From NCBI GenBank assembly GCA_900540255.1, contig UQFE01000004.1, forward strand, positions 1 to 64,000: a stretch of 64,000 nucleotides of DNA. Reading direction: 5' to 3'. Shown here piece after piece: positions 55,978 through 64,000 of this stretch (position 1 is its first letter; every line of letters starts with the position of its first letter). The translations under genes were made by a program, and so were the position numbers. Below the pieces are notes generated by a model. That model worked only from the letters and a program-made list of their open reading frames with translations, did not search any database and had not been told where the DNA came from. This DNA is from an uncultured Clostridium sp. (lineage in GTDB: Bacteria > Bacillota > Clostridia > Clostridiales > Clostridiaceae).

Positions 55978-56529
55978 TTATTTAATAAAATGCCTTACTT
56001 CTTTTCTAAGCTCTATATTTTCTCTAAATACACCTCTATATGTAGTTGTTACAGTCTTAGTTCCAGGCTTTTTAATACCTCTCATAGTCATACAAGTATG
56101 TTCTGCTTCAATTACAACCATAGCACCTTCTGCATCTAAATATTCCATTATTGCATCTGCTATTTCTGTAGTAAGTTTTTCTTGTAATTGTGGTTTTTTT
56201 GCATAAACTTCAACAGTTCTTGCTAATTTAGATAATCCTGCAACTTTTCCTTTTGGTATATATGCAATATGTGCCTTACCAAAGAAAGGTACTAAGTGAT
56301 GTTCACACATAGAAAAGAAAGTTATATCCTTTTCTAAAACTAAATCATTATTTTCTACAGTAAATGTCTTAGATAATACATCTTTAGCATCTTTCCCAAT
56401 TCCTTCGAATATTTCCATATACATACGTGCTATTCTATCTGGTGTTTCAATTAAGCCTTCTCTGTTAACATCTTCTCCAATACCTTGTAGTATTAGCTTT
56501 ACACCTTCCATTATCATTTCTTTATTCAT
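55978..56529 (-). CDS. folE: GTP cyclohydrolase I
   Basis: A 183-aa enzyme making 7,8-dihydroneopterin triphosphate from GTP. The zinc ligands are Cys and His in [19 protein letters not shown], with a second Cys in EHTCMTMRG, so it is the canonical FolE1 (not the zinc-independent type). It precedes the HD-domain gene. Confidence 0.95.
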   Translation of the reverse strand: MNKEMIMEGVKLILQGIGEDVNREGLIETPDRIARMYMEIFEGIGKDAKDVLSKTFTVENNDLVLEKDITFFSMCEHHLVPFFGKAHIAYIPKGKVAGLSKLARTVEVYAKKPQLQEKLTTEIADAIMEYLDAEGAMVVIEAEHTCMTMRGIKKPGTKTVTTTYRGVFRENIELRKEVRHFIK

Positions 56530-56532
56530 AAT

Positions 56533-57279
56533 TTACTTCCCTCCATTTATTGCTTCATCATATTGCTTTTTAATTTCTTCAATTATTTTACTCTTAAAAA
56601 TCTTATTTTCAATTTCAGTACACTTTATAACCCCAACTAATGAATTAGTAAAAAATACTTCATCACTATTTAATATGTCATCTTTTGTTAAGTTTTTTTC
56701 AATAACATTGAAATTTTCTATTATCCAGTCTCTTATTATGCCAGGTAATAGTCCACATTCAATTTTAGGTGTATATATTTGTTTATCTTTAATCATAAAA
56801 ATATTAGTAGTACACCCTTCACAGACAAAACCTTTTTCATTTACAAAAATAGCTTCATTAAATCCATTTCTTTGACATAATTCATATTCTATAATATTTT
56901 CTAAATAATTTAAAGTTTTAAAATTTACTATTCTTGAAGTAGAATTTCTTAAAACCTTTGAAAAATATGCTTTAAATCCATTTTCATAATGATCTTTAGT
57001 ATATTTTAAATTTCTTATATTAAATATTAAGTTCTCCTCTGTTACTGCTATTTTAAAAGATTTATTTACTATTTTATTTTTAATTATAAAACTACGTACT
57101 TCTTCAATTTCAATTTTTTCTCCAATATTTAGAGCTTCAATTGCATTATTTAACCTTTTAACATGTTCCTCTAAAAAAACTGGCTTTTTATTAACTAATA
57201 TTGTTTCAAATACACCTTTTCCAAAAAATAATCCATTATCAATTTTAATTTCATCATTTTCATACATTACTTTTCTCAT
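56533..57279 (-). CDS. pabC: Aminodeoxychorismate lyase
   Basis: A 248-aa PLP enzyme of the branched-chain aminotransferase fold (fold type IV) that releases pyruvate to give p-aminobenzoate. The N-terminal FFGKGVFETILV, the PLP-lysine region IVNFKTLNYLENI and the cofactor segment EGCTTNIFMI are typical. D-amino-acid aminotransferase is a relative, but the pabAB context supports PabC. Confidence 0.88.
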   Translation of the reverse strand: MRKVMYENDEIKIDNGLFFGKGVFETILVNKKPVFLEEHVKRLNNAIEALNIGEKIEIEEVRSFIIKNKIVNKSFKIAVTEENLIFNIRNLKYTKDHYENGFKAYFSKVLRNSTSRIVNFKTLNYLENIIEYELCQRNGFNEAIFVNEKGFVCEGCTTNIFMIKDKQIYTPKIECGLLPGIIRDWIIENFNVIEKNLTKDDILNSDEVFFTNSLVGVIKCTEIENKIFKSKIIEEIKKQYDEAINGGK

Positions 57280-57291
57280 ATAAAAATTCCC

Positions 57292-58632
57292 TTATAATAC
57301 TCTCATTAATGCTTTTGCTTTATCTAAAGTTTCATTATATTCATCTTCTTCTATAGAATCATATGTTATTCCACCACCAACACCAAAATAAGCCTTATTA
57401 TCCTTTTTGATTATAGTTCTTATAACTATATTAAAATCGCAATTACCATTAAAATCAAAGTAACCAATTGAACCTGTATAAAGGTTTCTCTTTAACCCTT
57501 CAAGTTCTTCTATTACTTCCATTGCTCTTATTTTAGGTGTTCCTGTAATTGATCCCCCTGGAAAACATTCCTTTATACACTTTACAGAAGAAGATTCATT
57601 TTTCAATTCTCCTTCTACTGTTGACACAAGATGAAACACAGTTGCATACTCTTCAAGCTTAAAGTTTTCTGTTACCTTAACTGTATGTGGTTTACAAACC
57701 TTACTAAAATCATTTCTTTCTAAATCAACTACCATAAGAAGTTCAGCCTTATCTTTTTCACTATTAATAAGCTCTAATTTATTTTTTTCATCTTCTTCTA
57801 AAGATGCCCCCCTAGGTCTTGTCCCCTTGATTGGTCTTGTATGAGCCTTATTATCTTTTACTTGAATAAATCTTTCAGGAGATGAACTTATTATTTGAAA
57901 ATCTTCAAAGTTTAAAAATGCAGAAAATGGTGCTTTATTTATACTCCTAAGTTTTTCATATATAGAAAATGACTCTTTATTATTTTCACACCAAAATCTT
58001 TGTGTCATGTTAGCAATATATACATCACCTGTTTCTATATAATTTTTTAATTTAGATACAGCTTTTTTATATTCTTCTTTTTTAAAATTAGAATAAAACT
58101 TATTAGTACTTTTTTCTGCTACTTCCCTATCATTTAACTTATTTCCATTATGTATTATGTTTAAAAGTTCTTTAACTCTTTCATCATCACCATCAATGTC
58201 AGTTATATATTTTTTATTATTTTCTAAATCAAATATAATTATATTTTTATAAAAAATAAATCTTATATCTGGAATACTAAAATCTTCTTTTGATGTATCC
58301 GGTAATTCTTCAAGCATTCTTCCTGCATCATATGAAATATATCCAATTGCCCCTGATAAAAATGGAATATCACTATTTAAATTATATTTATATTTATTTA
58401 TTAAATCTTCTAAGCTGTTAAATGGGTCGCCTTTAACTTCTTTTCCATCAATATATGATTTTGATTGCATAGTTTCAAAAATCATAAATTCATTTATCCC
58501 AATAAATGAATATTTAGATAAGTTCTTATCTTCTTTTGAACTGTCAAGTAATATGGAATTTTTTTGATTTTTAAATAAATTATAAACTTCAAATGCATTT
58601 AATTCACTATGAAATTCTTTTATTTTTAACAT
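57292..58632 (-). CDS. pabB: Aminodeoxychorismate synthase component I
   Basis: A 446-aa chorismate-utilising enzyme. The PIKGT motif (THTRPIKGTRPRG) has the lysine characteristic of PabB rather than the alanine of TrpE. IANMTQRFWCEN, FPGGSITGTPKIRAMEVIEEL and TGSIGYFDFNG complete the family set. With PabA it forms aminodeoxychorismate. I use the ATG ending at 58632, five bases after GGAGGG, instead of the upstream ATG at 58647. Confidence 0.92.
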   Translation of the reverse strand: MLKIKEFHSELNAFEVYNLFKNQKNSILLDSSKEDKNLSKYSFIGINEFMIFETMQSKSYIDGKEVKGDPFNSLEDLINKYKYNLNSDIPFLSGAIGYISYDAGRMLEELPDTSKEDFSIPDIRFIFYKNIIIFDLENNKKYITDIDGDDERVKELLNIIHNGNKLNDREVAEKSTNKFYSNFKKEEYKKAVSKLKNYIETGDVYIANMTQRFWCENNKESFSIYEKLRSINKAPFSAFLNFEDFQIISSSPERFIQVKDNKAHTRPIKGTRPRGASLEEDEKNKLELINSEKDKAELLMVVDLERNDFSKVCKPHTVKVTENFKLEEYATVFHLVSTVEGELKNESSSVKCIKECFPGGSITGTPKIRAMEVIEELEGLKRNLYTGSIGYFDFNGNCDFNIVIRTIIKKDNKAYFGVGGGITYDSIEEDEYNETLDKAKALMRVL

Positions 58633-58664
58633 ATTTACCCTCCACATCTTTCATTAATTTAAAA

Positions 58665-59249
58665 TTATTTGCTTCTCTTTTTCTTTGTTATATTTATGAA
58701 ATTTTTTAATATTGAATGTCCCGCTTCTGTCATTTCTGCTTCTGGATGAAATTGTACACCATGAATTTCATATTCCTTATGCTTTATCCCCATTATTACC
58801 TCATCTTGTGTTTCACTTGTAATTTCTAAACAACTTGGCAAATTATCTTTATCTACTATTAAAGAATGATATCTAGTAACACGTATTGGATTTTTTACAT
58901 TTTCAAATAACCCTTCTTCATTATGATTTATATAAAACATCTTTCCATGAACAGGCTCTTTTCCTTTTCTTACATTTGCATTAAAATATTGTCCTATACA
59001 TTGATGCCCTAAACATATCCCTAATATAGGTAATTCACCTTTGAAATTATCTATTATTTCCATGCTTATTCCAGCTTCCTTTGGCGACTTAGGGCCTGGT
59101 GAAATAACTATTCCATCAATATTCATTTCTTTTATTTCTTTAATTGTAATTTTATCATTTCTAACAACTTTAATTTCTTCACCTAATTCCTCAAAATACC
59201 TAACTAGGTTATATACAAATGAATCATAATTATCAATCATTAATAACAT
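58665..59249 (-). CDS. pabA: Aminodeoxychorismate synthase component II (glutamine amidotransferase)
   Basis: A 194-aa class I amidotransferase. The nucleophile is in LGICLGHQCIGQYF, the oxyanion motif is ISPGPKSPKEAG, and the catalytic His and Glu are in VQFHPEAEMTE. PabA and TrpG are closely related; the neighbouring pabB and pabC point to p-aminobenzoate. First gene of the seven-gene operon. Confidence 0.92.
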   Translation of the reverse strand: MLLMIDNYDSFVYNLVRYFEELGEEIKVVRNDKITIKEIKEMNIDGIVISPGPKSPKEAGISMEIIDNFKGELPILGICLGHQCIGQYFNANVRKGKEPVHGKMFYINHNEEGLFENVKNPIRVTRYHSLIVDKDNLPSCLEITSETQDEVIMGIKHKEYEIHGVQFHPEAEMTEAGHSILKNFINITKKKRSK

Positions 59250-59354
59250 AACTTTCTCCTATTGTTTTAATTTAACTTGGTTGTTAATAATTCTTACTTT
59301 TATAAAAATTAATAATAATAATTACTATTTCTCAATTCTTTCTTTACTTAATTA

Positions 59355-59383
59355 TTGCATTATTAATGAATAAATTATATCAT
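59355..59383 (+). promoter_or_regulatory. Promoter of the PHP-domain gene
   Basis: -35 TTGCAT (59355-59360), 17-base spacer, -10 TATCAT (59378-59383), 50 bases before the start. The pabA promoter must lie on the opposite strand of the same gap, but I cannot place it confidently. Confidence 0.55.
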
Positions 59384-59432
59384 AGCTTTATATACTAAAA
59401 AAACATTTACTTGAAAGGAGTATTAAAATATT

Positions 59433-60266
59433 ATGATTATATGCGATTTACATACACATTCTACTGCATCTGACGGAAAATATAGTCCTAGTGAAGTTGT
59501 AAGAAAAGCTTATGAAAGAGGAGTAAAATACTTAGCCTTAACTGACCATGATACTTTATCAGGAATTGAGGAAGCTAAAACTGAAGCCAAAAAATTAGAT
59601 ATAAATTTTATTCCTGGTATTGAATTATCTACTACATATAAAGGTGAAACAGTTCATATATTAGGTTATTTCAAGAGTGATTATTATAAAAATCCAAAAC
59701 TTAATGCTTTCTTAGAAGACTTAAAAACCAAAAGAATTGAACGTGCTCATGAAATTGTTAGAAGATTAAAAGAATTTAATAATATTGAAATAAATGTTAA
59801 TGACGTTTTAAAAAATGGAAAAGATACAATTGCTAGACCTCATATAGCTAAAGCAATAATGGATGCTGGGTATTCTTATACAAAAGAATACATATTTGAT
59901 AACTTTATTGGTGATAACTGCCCTGCTTATGTACCAGCAAATAAATTATCTTCTGAAGAAGGAATTGAATTATTAAGACAATATAATGCTATGGTTGTAT
60001 TAGCTCATCCTGTATTATTAAAAAAGCTTGATGTTTTAGATGTACTTCATTTAGATTTTGATGGAATTGAAGGTATTTATGGTCTTAATACTCCTGAAGA
60101 TACTGAAAAATTCTTAAGAATAGTTGATAATAAAAATATTATTACATCTTGTGGTTCTGATTCTCATGGATATGAATGTGATGATACTAAACATGGAATT
60201 TTAGGTTCTCAATCTATGTCAGAAGAAAGACTAAATAAATTTTTAAATAAACTTAATGAAATTTAA
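59433..60266 (+). CDS. PHP-domain phosphoesterase (RNase AM / TrpH type)
   Basis: A 277-aa PHP (polymerase and histidinol phosphatase) protein. Metal motifs are DLHTHSTASDGKYSP, LTDHDTLSGI, PGIELSTTY, a histidine in VVLAHPVLL and GSDSHG near the C-terminus. Relatives hydrolyse 3',5'-nucleoside bisphosphates or degrade short RNA from the 5' end. Cytoplasmic, about 277 aa as usual. GAAAGGAG ribosome binding site. Confidence 0.88.
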   Translation: MIICDLHTHSTASDGKYSPSEVVRKAYERGVKYLALTDHDTLSGIEEAKTEAKKLDINFIPGIELSTTYKGETVHILGYFKSDYYKNPKLNAFLEDLKTKRIERAHEIVRRLKEFNNIEINVNDVLKNGKDTIARPHIAKAIMDAGYSYTKEYIFDNFIGDNCPAYVPANKLSSEEGIELLRQYNAMVVLAHPVLLKKLDVLDVLHLDFDGIEGIYGLNTPEDTEKFLRIVDNKNIITSCGSDSHGYECDDTKHGILGSQSMSEERLNKFLNKLNEI

Positions 60267-60272
60267 ACAAAA

Positions 60273-60338
60273 GGGGATGTCGCATTAAGAATAAATACTA
60301 CAATATATTGTGTATAAAAGTTTTAGTGCGACAGCCCC
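60273..60338. mobile_element. MITE-like element, short copy (66 bp)
   Basis: Ends GGGGATGTCGCATTAA and, on the other strand, GGGGCTGTCGCACTAA. It lies exactly in the gap between the PHP gene and the convergent M18 gene and may act as their terminator. Compared with the reverse complement of 41667-41764 it is identical over 28 bases, lacks 32 bases, then matches over 38 bases with one difference. Confidence 0.7.
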
Positions 60339-60342
60339 CTTA

Positions 60343-61731
60343 TTATTCTTCTATTAAGAAAGCCTTATATCCATTTTTTGTTTCGAAAATATCAACTTTA
60401 CTTGATACTTCCCATGGTGCATGCATATTTTGTAATGCAACACCACAATCTATAACTTCCATGTTGTATTGTGCTAAAATATAAGCGATAGTACCACCGC
60501 CTCCTTGATCTACTTTACCAAGTTCTGCAGTTTGATATGATACATTATTTTTTTCCATGATTTTTCTTAGCCATGCTATAAATTCCGGATTTGCATCATT
60601 GCATCCACTTTTACCTCTTGCTCCAGTATATTTACTAAATACTAACCCTTTAGCAAAATAAGCTGTATTCTTCTTTTCACAAGCTGATGGATAATTTGGA
60701 TCATATGCAGCTGTAACATCCGCTGATAACATTAATGAGTTTTGTAAAGCTCTCTTAAGCTTTAATTCACTATATTGCCCCATTCTATCCATTACTTCAG
60801 CTAAAGAATTTTCAAAAAATCTTGAATGCATTCCTGTAGCTCCAATGCTACCTACCTCTTCTTTATCTACTAATAAGATTACAGAAGTTTTTTCTACATT
60901 TTCAACTTCTAATAAAGCCATTAATGATGTATAAGCGCAAATTCTATCATCTTGCCCATATCCCATTACCATACTCTTATCTAAGCCTAAATCTCTAGCT
61001 TTTCCTGCTGGTACAATTTCAAATTCAGCTGAAATAAAATCATCTTCTTCAAAATCATACTTTTCTTTTAAAAGTGCTAAAATATTTTCTTTAACAGCAT
61101 CCTTTTCTTTTCCCTCTAATGGAATATTTCCAACTAAAACATTTAAATCTTCACCTGCTATTACTTCATTTGCTTTTTTTTGAAGTTGTTCTCCTGATAA
61201 ATGAATTAAAAGATCTGAAATTCCTAATACAGGATCATTATCATCTTCTCCAATAACAATATTTATCTTTGTACCATCCTTTTTTACTACTATTCCATGT
61301 AATGCTAAAGGCAGTGTAACCCATTGATATTTTTTTACTCCACCATAATAGTGTGTATCCATTAAAGCTAAATTTCCATCTTCATATAATGGATTTTGCT
61401 TTAAATCTATTCTTGGAGAATCTACATGTGAACCTATAATTCTCATTCCATTTTCTATATTATCATTTCCAATTAGGTATAAAACTAAAGCTTTATCTTT
61501 ATTATTAAGATATACTTTATCTCCAGCTTTTAATACCTCATTATTTTTTATAACATCATTTAAATTTTTATATCCCTTTTGTTCAGCAAGTCTAATTGCT
61601 TCATGTATACATTCTCTTTCAGTCTTTCCTACTGATAAATAATTTTTGTAACCCTCACAAAAATCAAATATTTGTTTTTTCTCTAATTGATTATACTTTA
61701 ACCATGCATTATTTTTTGCTTCCCTACTCAT
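60343..61731 (-). CDS. Aminopeptidase, M18 family
   Basis: A 462-aa dinuclear-zinc aminopeptidase. Metal and catalytic motifs: IGSHVDSPRIDL (H-x-D), VDKEEVGSIGATG (the Glu pair) and SADVTAAYDPNYP, with the last histidine in NMHAPWEVSSKVD. It cleaves N-terminal residues of peptides, often acidic ones. Third gene of DUF896-hprK-M18, 16 bases after hprK. Confidence 0.92.
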   Translation of the reverse strand: MSREAKNNAWLKYNQLEKKQIFDFCEGYKNYLSVGKTERECIHEAIRLAEQKGYKNLNDVIKNNEVLKAGDKVYLNNKDKALVLYLIGNDNIENGMRIIGSHVDSPRIDLKQNPLYEDGNLALMDTHYYGGVKKYQWVTLPLALHGIVVKKDGTKINIVIGEDDNDPVLGISDLLIHLSGEQLQKKANEVIAGEDLNVLVGNIPLEGKEKDAVKENILALLKEKYDFEEDDFISAEFEIVPAGKARDLGLDKSMVMGYGQDDRICAYTSLMALLEVENVEKTSVILLVDKEEVGSIGATGMHSRFFENSLAEVMDRMGQYSELKLKRALQNSLMLSADVTAAYDPNYPSACEKKNTAYFAKGLVFSKYTGARGKSGCNDANPEFIAWLRKIMEKNNVSYQTAELGKVDQGGGGTIAYILAQYNMEVIDCGVALQNMHAPWEVSSKVDIFETKNGYKAFLIEE

Positions 61732-61746
61732 TTATAATAGCCCTCC

Positions 61747-62661
61747 TTATTCTTCATCATTAATTTCACACATTCTTTGTTCTATAATATCAACTGGAGT
61801 AACATCAGACATTAATGAGTGCCTATAATTACCTGCTGCTGCTTCAATTATAACTGCAATATTTCTTCCTGGTCTTACTGGTACCCTTAACCTTCTAACC
61901 TTTACTCCTAGTATATCTTGTGTTTCTTTATCTATTCCTAATCTATCATAATCACCATCATCTTTCCAATGCTCAAAATGCATTAAAAGATTTATATCTT
62001 TTGATGGTAAAATAGAGCTTAACCCATATAATGAAGAAATGTCAATTATTCCAATTCCTCTTACTTCTAGCATTCCTATTGTGATTTTAGGTGATGTTCC
62101 TATTAAGCTACCATCTATTTCTTTTATATCAACAGCATCATCCGAAACAAGCCTATGCCCTCTTTTAATAAGTTCAAGTGCAGTTTCACTTTTTCCTATT
62201 CCACTTTCGCCAGTAATTAATATACCTATACCATATACATCTACTAAAACTCCATGTAATCTAGTTTCTGGAGCTAATTTACCTGCTAAATACATTGTTA
62301 ACTTGCTAATAAACTTTGTTGTAACAACATTAGTTCTTAAAAGCCAAGTTTTTGTTTTTTTAGCTGCTTTTAAAAATTCACTATGAGGCTCTAAACCTCT
62401 AGTCATAATTACACATTTTGAATTAAAACTAAAGTATTTATTAATTCTTTTTCTCATTAATTCAATTCCCATATCATCTAAAAAGCTCCATTCAGCTTTT
62501 CCAATGACTTGTATTCTTTCAGGAGCAAAATAATTATAAAAACCAGCTAACTGTAAACCAGGTCTATTTATATCGTTAACAGATATTTTTACATCCTTTT
62601 CACCCTCAACTAAAACTTCTAAATTAAAATCTGAAATTAACTTTTCTACAGTAACTGACAA
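61747..62661 (-). CDS. hprK: HPr kinase/phosphorylase
   Basis: A 304-aa enzyme that phosphorylates Ser46 of HPr and so controls carbon catabolite repression in Firmicutes. P-loop GESGIGKSE, the conserved RLVSDDAVDI and the HprK signature LEVRGIGIIDI are present. The N-terminal half is the regulatory domain. In many Clostridia hprK lies in a similar small operon. Confidence 0.96.
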   Translation of the reverse strand: MSVTVEKLISDFNLEVLVEGEKDVKISVNDINRPGLQLAGFYNYFAPERIQVIGKAEWSFLDDMGIELMRKRINKYFSFNSKCVIMTRGLEPHSEFLKAAKKTKTWLLRTNVVTTKFISKLTMYLAGKLAPETRLHGVLVDVYGIGILITGESGIGKSETALELIKRGHRLVSDDAVDIKEIDGSLIGTSPKITIGMLEVRGIGIIDISSLYGLSSILPSKDINLLMHFEHWKDDGDYDRLGIDKETQDILGVKVRRLRVPVRPGRNIAVIIEAAAGNYRHSLMSDVTPVDIIEQRMCEINDEE

Positions 62662-62674
62662 TATTAATCACCCT

Positions 62675-62869
62675 CTATTTTTTCTTGTTTTTAGGTTCAA
62701 TTGTTTCTAAATGAGCTCTAAGACTTGCCTTATACCCATCAATGTATCTTCTTCTTAAAACTTTTTGTTCTTCTTTTTCAGATTCTGTTAAACCTTCTTC
62801 TTTACTTTTCTTATATAGTTCATTTATTCTTTTTATTACATCATCCATCTTTGCTTTTGTATAATCCAT
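62675..62869 (-). CDS. DUF896 family protein
   Basis: A 64-aa protein matching DUF896 (UPF0291; YnzC-like): helices KRINELYKKSKEEGLTESEKEEQKVLRRRYIDGYKAS form a two-helix hairpin, and the C-terminus is basic. The molecular function is unknown. First gene before hprK with a 13-base gap. Confidence 0.88.
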   Translation of the reverse strand: MDYTKAKMDDVIKRINELYKKSKEEGLTESEKEEQKVLRRRYIDGYKASLRAHLETIEPKNKKK

Positions 62870-63089
62870 TTTTATCTTCCTTTCTTTTATTGTAGATATT
62901 TTATCATATTACTAATATTTATTTTACATTTATTTCTTTTTAATATCAACTCAAAGATTTAATATTTAAAATTTTATAAAATTTCGTCAAATTAAATATT
63001 TTTAACACATTTTAGTATTAACTTTTTTACACTTAATACTTTCTCTTATTTTCAAAAACCTTTTATATATTTTTATAATTATAAAACAA

Positions 63090-63117
63090 TTTACCATTTT
63101 ACTATTTATAGTATAAT
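63090..63117 (+). promoter_or_regulatory. Putative promoter of the small plus-strand ORF
   Basis: TTTACC (63090-63095), 16-base spacer, TATAAT (63112-63117), about 41 bases before the ATG at 63158. The 62870-63089 stretch is AT-rich and holds only the DUF896 gene's upstream region. Confidence 0.45.
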
Positions 63118-63157
63118 AACCCATATAACGTTGATTTGCTATAGAGATGTGTTTCTT

Positions 63158-63367
63158 ATGAATAGAAAAAGTCTAACAAAGAAAATTTTACTGCAGAAAA
63201 TCATGTTAAACTTCCTTTTAAAATTTTTATATCTAACTAATTTTTTTATTGTATACATATATCAAAATTTAGATAATCATGTTTGGAGATATCAACATCT
63301 TATTTATAAAAGTTATAATAAAAAAGCTAAAAGAAAATATACTATTGAGAAATCAACAGCTGCATAA
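63158..63367 (+). CDS. Possible 69-aa basic membrane protein
   Basis: Starts MNRKSLTKKILLQK and has a hydrophobic segment MLNFLLKFLYLTNFFIVYIY, then a basic tail. A promoter-like sequence precedes it and a terminator follows, but the ribosome binding site is weak (GAGATG). I do not recognise a family. A TTG start at 63131 would add nine residues. May not be a real gene. Confidence 0.35.
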   Translation: MNRKSLTKKILLQKIMLNFLLKFLYLTNFFIVYIYQNLDNHVWRYQHLIYKSYNKKAKRKYTIEKSTAA

Positions 63368-63370
63368 CAT

Positions 63371-63406
63371 AAAAAAACACCTCATTATACAATGAGGTGT
63401 TTATTT
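63371..63406. terminator. Bidirectional terminator between the small ORF and 6S RNA
   Basis: A perfect 12-bp stem AAACACCTCATT (63375-63386) with AATGAGGTGTTT (63391-63402); on the minus strand seven T follow. It ends the 6S RNA and, on the plus strand, the small ORF. Confidence 0.88.
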
Positions 63407-63411
63407 TAAAA

Positions 63412-63594
63412 CTATCTCCCAACATGCCGGTGGCTTAAATATTCACACCTGCAACTCGCAGGTGGGTTCTGCTCAACTTGCTTCAGCCATCTTCTGATAC
63501 AAAATGAAGCCCGACATCCACAAATGTGTTGCAAATCCCGTAAATATAATGTAGGTTGAACATCATAAGCTAAACGTACATCTCAGGATTCCAT
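63412..63594 (-). ncRNA. ssrS: 6S RNA
   Basis: The minus-strand transcript of about 183 nt begins near AATCCTGAGATGT and ends near GGCATGTTGGGAGATA; these segments pair to form the closing stem. Internal GCAGAACCCACCTGCGAG and GTTGCAGGTGT segments give further pairing, leaving a large central region as in 6S RNA, which mimics an open promoter and sequesters sigma-A RNA polymerase. It has a strong promoter and a perfect terminator and contains no open frame. Identification rests on the structural outline and consensus-like ends. Confidence 0.8.
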
Positions 63595-63600
63595 AATTTA

Positions 63601-63628
63601 ATTATAGCAAACTTTACTTAAATTGCAA
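63601..63628 (-). promoter_or_regulatory. 6S RNA promoter
   Basis: Minus strand: -35 TTGCAA (63628-63623), 16-base spacer, -10 TATAAT (63606-63601). It begins just below the stop of the next gene. Confidence 0.8.
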
Positions 63629-63653
63629 CGTTAATATTTGCTAATTTATTTTA

Positions 63654-64000
63654 CTATTTAGCTATATATTCTCTTACAACATCTTCTATTACAACATTGC
63701 TATCTTCTTCTGTAAATAACGCCATAACTTGAACATAATCACTTGTTTTTTCTGTCATTTGGAATGCCATCATTTCGCCTTCTACATCAAGTGTTTCTAT
63801 AACTTGTTCTATTACCTCTAAAACCTCATCATTTGCAAAATCATAAAGATAAGGGAAATAGTATTCGTTGTACCACGCATTACTAAATTCTTCTTCATTA
63901 CTTTCACTATTTGCATATGCTTTTGCTGCATCTTGTAAATCTTTATCAAAGTCAAAATAAAAGTTTACTAAAACATATTCTTCTTCATTTTTTAATACTT
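63654..64000 (-). CDS. Unknown acidic protein, C-terminal part (5' end outside the window)
   Basis: The frame is open from the window edge to the stop at 63654-63656 (about 115 codons seen). The visible part is very acidic and rich in Asp, Glu, Tyr and Phe, with EYVLVNFYFDFDKDLQD and MMAFQMTEKTSDYVQVMALF, ending VVREYIAK. Regular beta-strand and helix alternation suggests a small globular cytoplasmic domain. I do not recognise a family. The start lies beyond the window. Confidence 0.6.
   Translation of the reverse strand, partial: VLKNEEEYVLVNFYFDFDKDLQDAAKAYANSESNEEEFSNAWYNEYYFPYLYDFANDEVLEVIEQVIETLDVEGEMMAFQMTEKTSDYVQVMALFTEEDSNVVIEDVVREYIAK

Noticed and set aside
1-64000. CRISPR arrays, prophage, rRNA and tRNA genes
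   Set aside because: Scanned by eye on both strands; no regularly spaced repeats, phage structural genes or rRNA/tRNA cores were seen.

Overview
The window is low-GC Firmicute DNA that looks like Clostridium sensu stricto. It is strongly AT-rich, with AGGAGG-type ribosome binding sites and many short hairpin-plus-T terminators. It carries a sporulation gene (yunB), a likely small spore protein gene, anaerobic pyruvate formate-lyase with its activase, a Rex-type redox operator, a PyrR-type pyr attenuator, murT/gatD and hprK. No species is claimed. Almost everything is chromosomal housekeeping. I see no prophage, no intact insertion sequence, no CRISPR array and no rRNA or tRNA gene.

Layout. 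0-7.7 kb: a decayed IS91-type transposase relic, yebC, yigZ overlapping a MocR-type regulator, a membrane protein with a bactofilin-like beta-helix, an HflX GTPase carrying an N-terminal JAMM domain, and a divergent hpt. 7.9-12 kb: pflB-pflA behind a long leader, a promoter and a Rex-like operator, then a CymR-like Rrf2 regulator. 12-17.2 kb: yunB divergent from a class A penicillin-binding protein, then an alanine/glycine:Na+ symporter. 17.3-22.6 kb: the pyrBICFKD operon with promoter and PyrR attenuator. 22.6-26.6 kb: a class A beta-lactamase-like protein lacking the catalytic serine, a 6-phosphofructokinase and a TPR membrane protein. 26.8-29.4 kb: an SsuABC/ThiXYZ-type ABC importer. 29.6-30.8 kb: an LrgAB/PftAB pair. 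30.9-35 kb: topB, a TspO homologue and a lysophospholipase-like hydrolase. 35.3-38.7 kb: murT-gatD-dacA (peptidoglycan amidation and trimming).

38.9-46.6 kb: a PrmA-like methyltransferase, two small envelope or stress proteins, a flavin reductase-like protein, the polA-coaE-slt operon and glutaminase. 46.8-53.8 kb: an M29 aminopeptidase, a small spore-protein-like gene, a eukaryotic-type NADP isocitrate dehydrogenase, an APC permease, a short pyruvate-kinase-like protein and a lipoprotein. 53.8-59.2 kb: a seven-gene operon pabA-pabB-pabC-folE-HD-folP-folBK for p-aminobenzoate and dihydropteroate synthesis. 59.4-62.9 kb: a PHP phosphoesterase, an M18 aminopeptidase, hprK and a DUF896 gene. 63.1-64 kb: a doubtful small ORF, a 6S RNA gene with its own promoter and terminator, and the 3' part of an unknown gene.

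Most worth a second look: (1) an HD-domain hydrolase inside the folate operon, a candidate for the unassigned dihydroneopterin phosphate-removal step; (2) the JAMM-HflX fusion; (3) the beta-lactamase-fold protein with Gly-Cys-Met-Lys in place of Ser-x-x-Lys; (4) the murT start, which has no AUG and lies next to an A8 tract; (5) two almost identical MITE-like elements 18.5 kb apart that differ by one 32-bp deletion; (6) a Rex box over the pfl promoter; (7) a pyruvate-kinase-like protein without the C-terminal domain.
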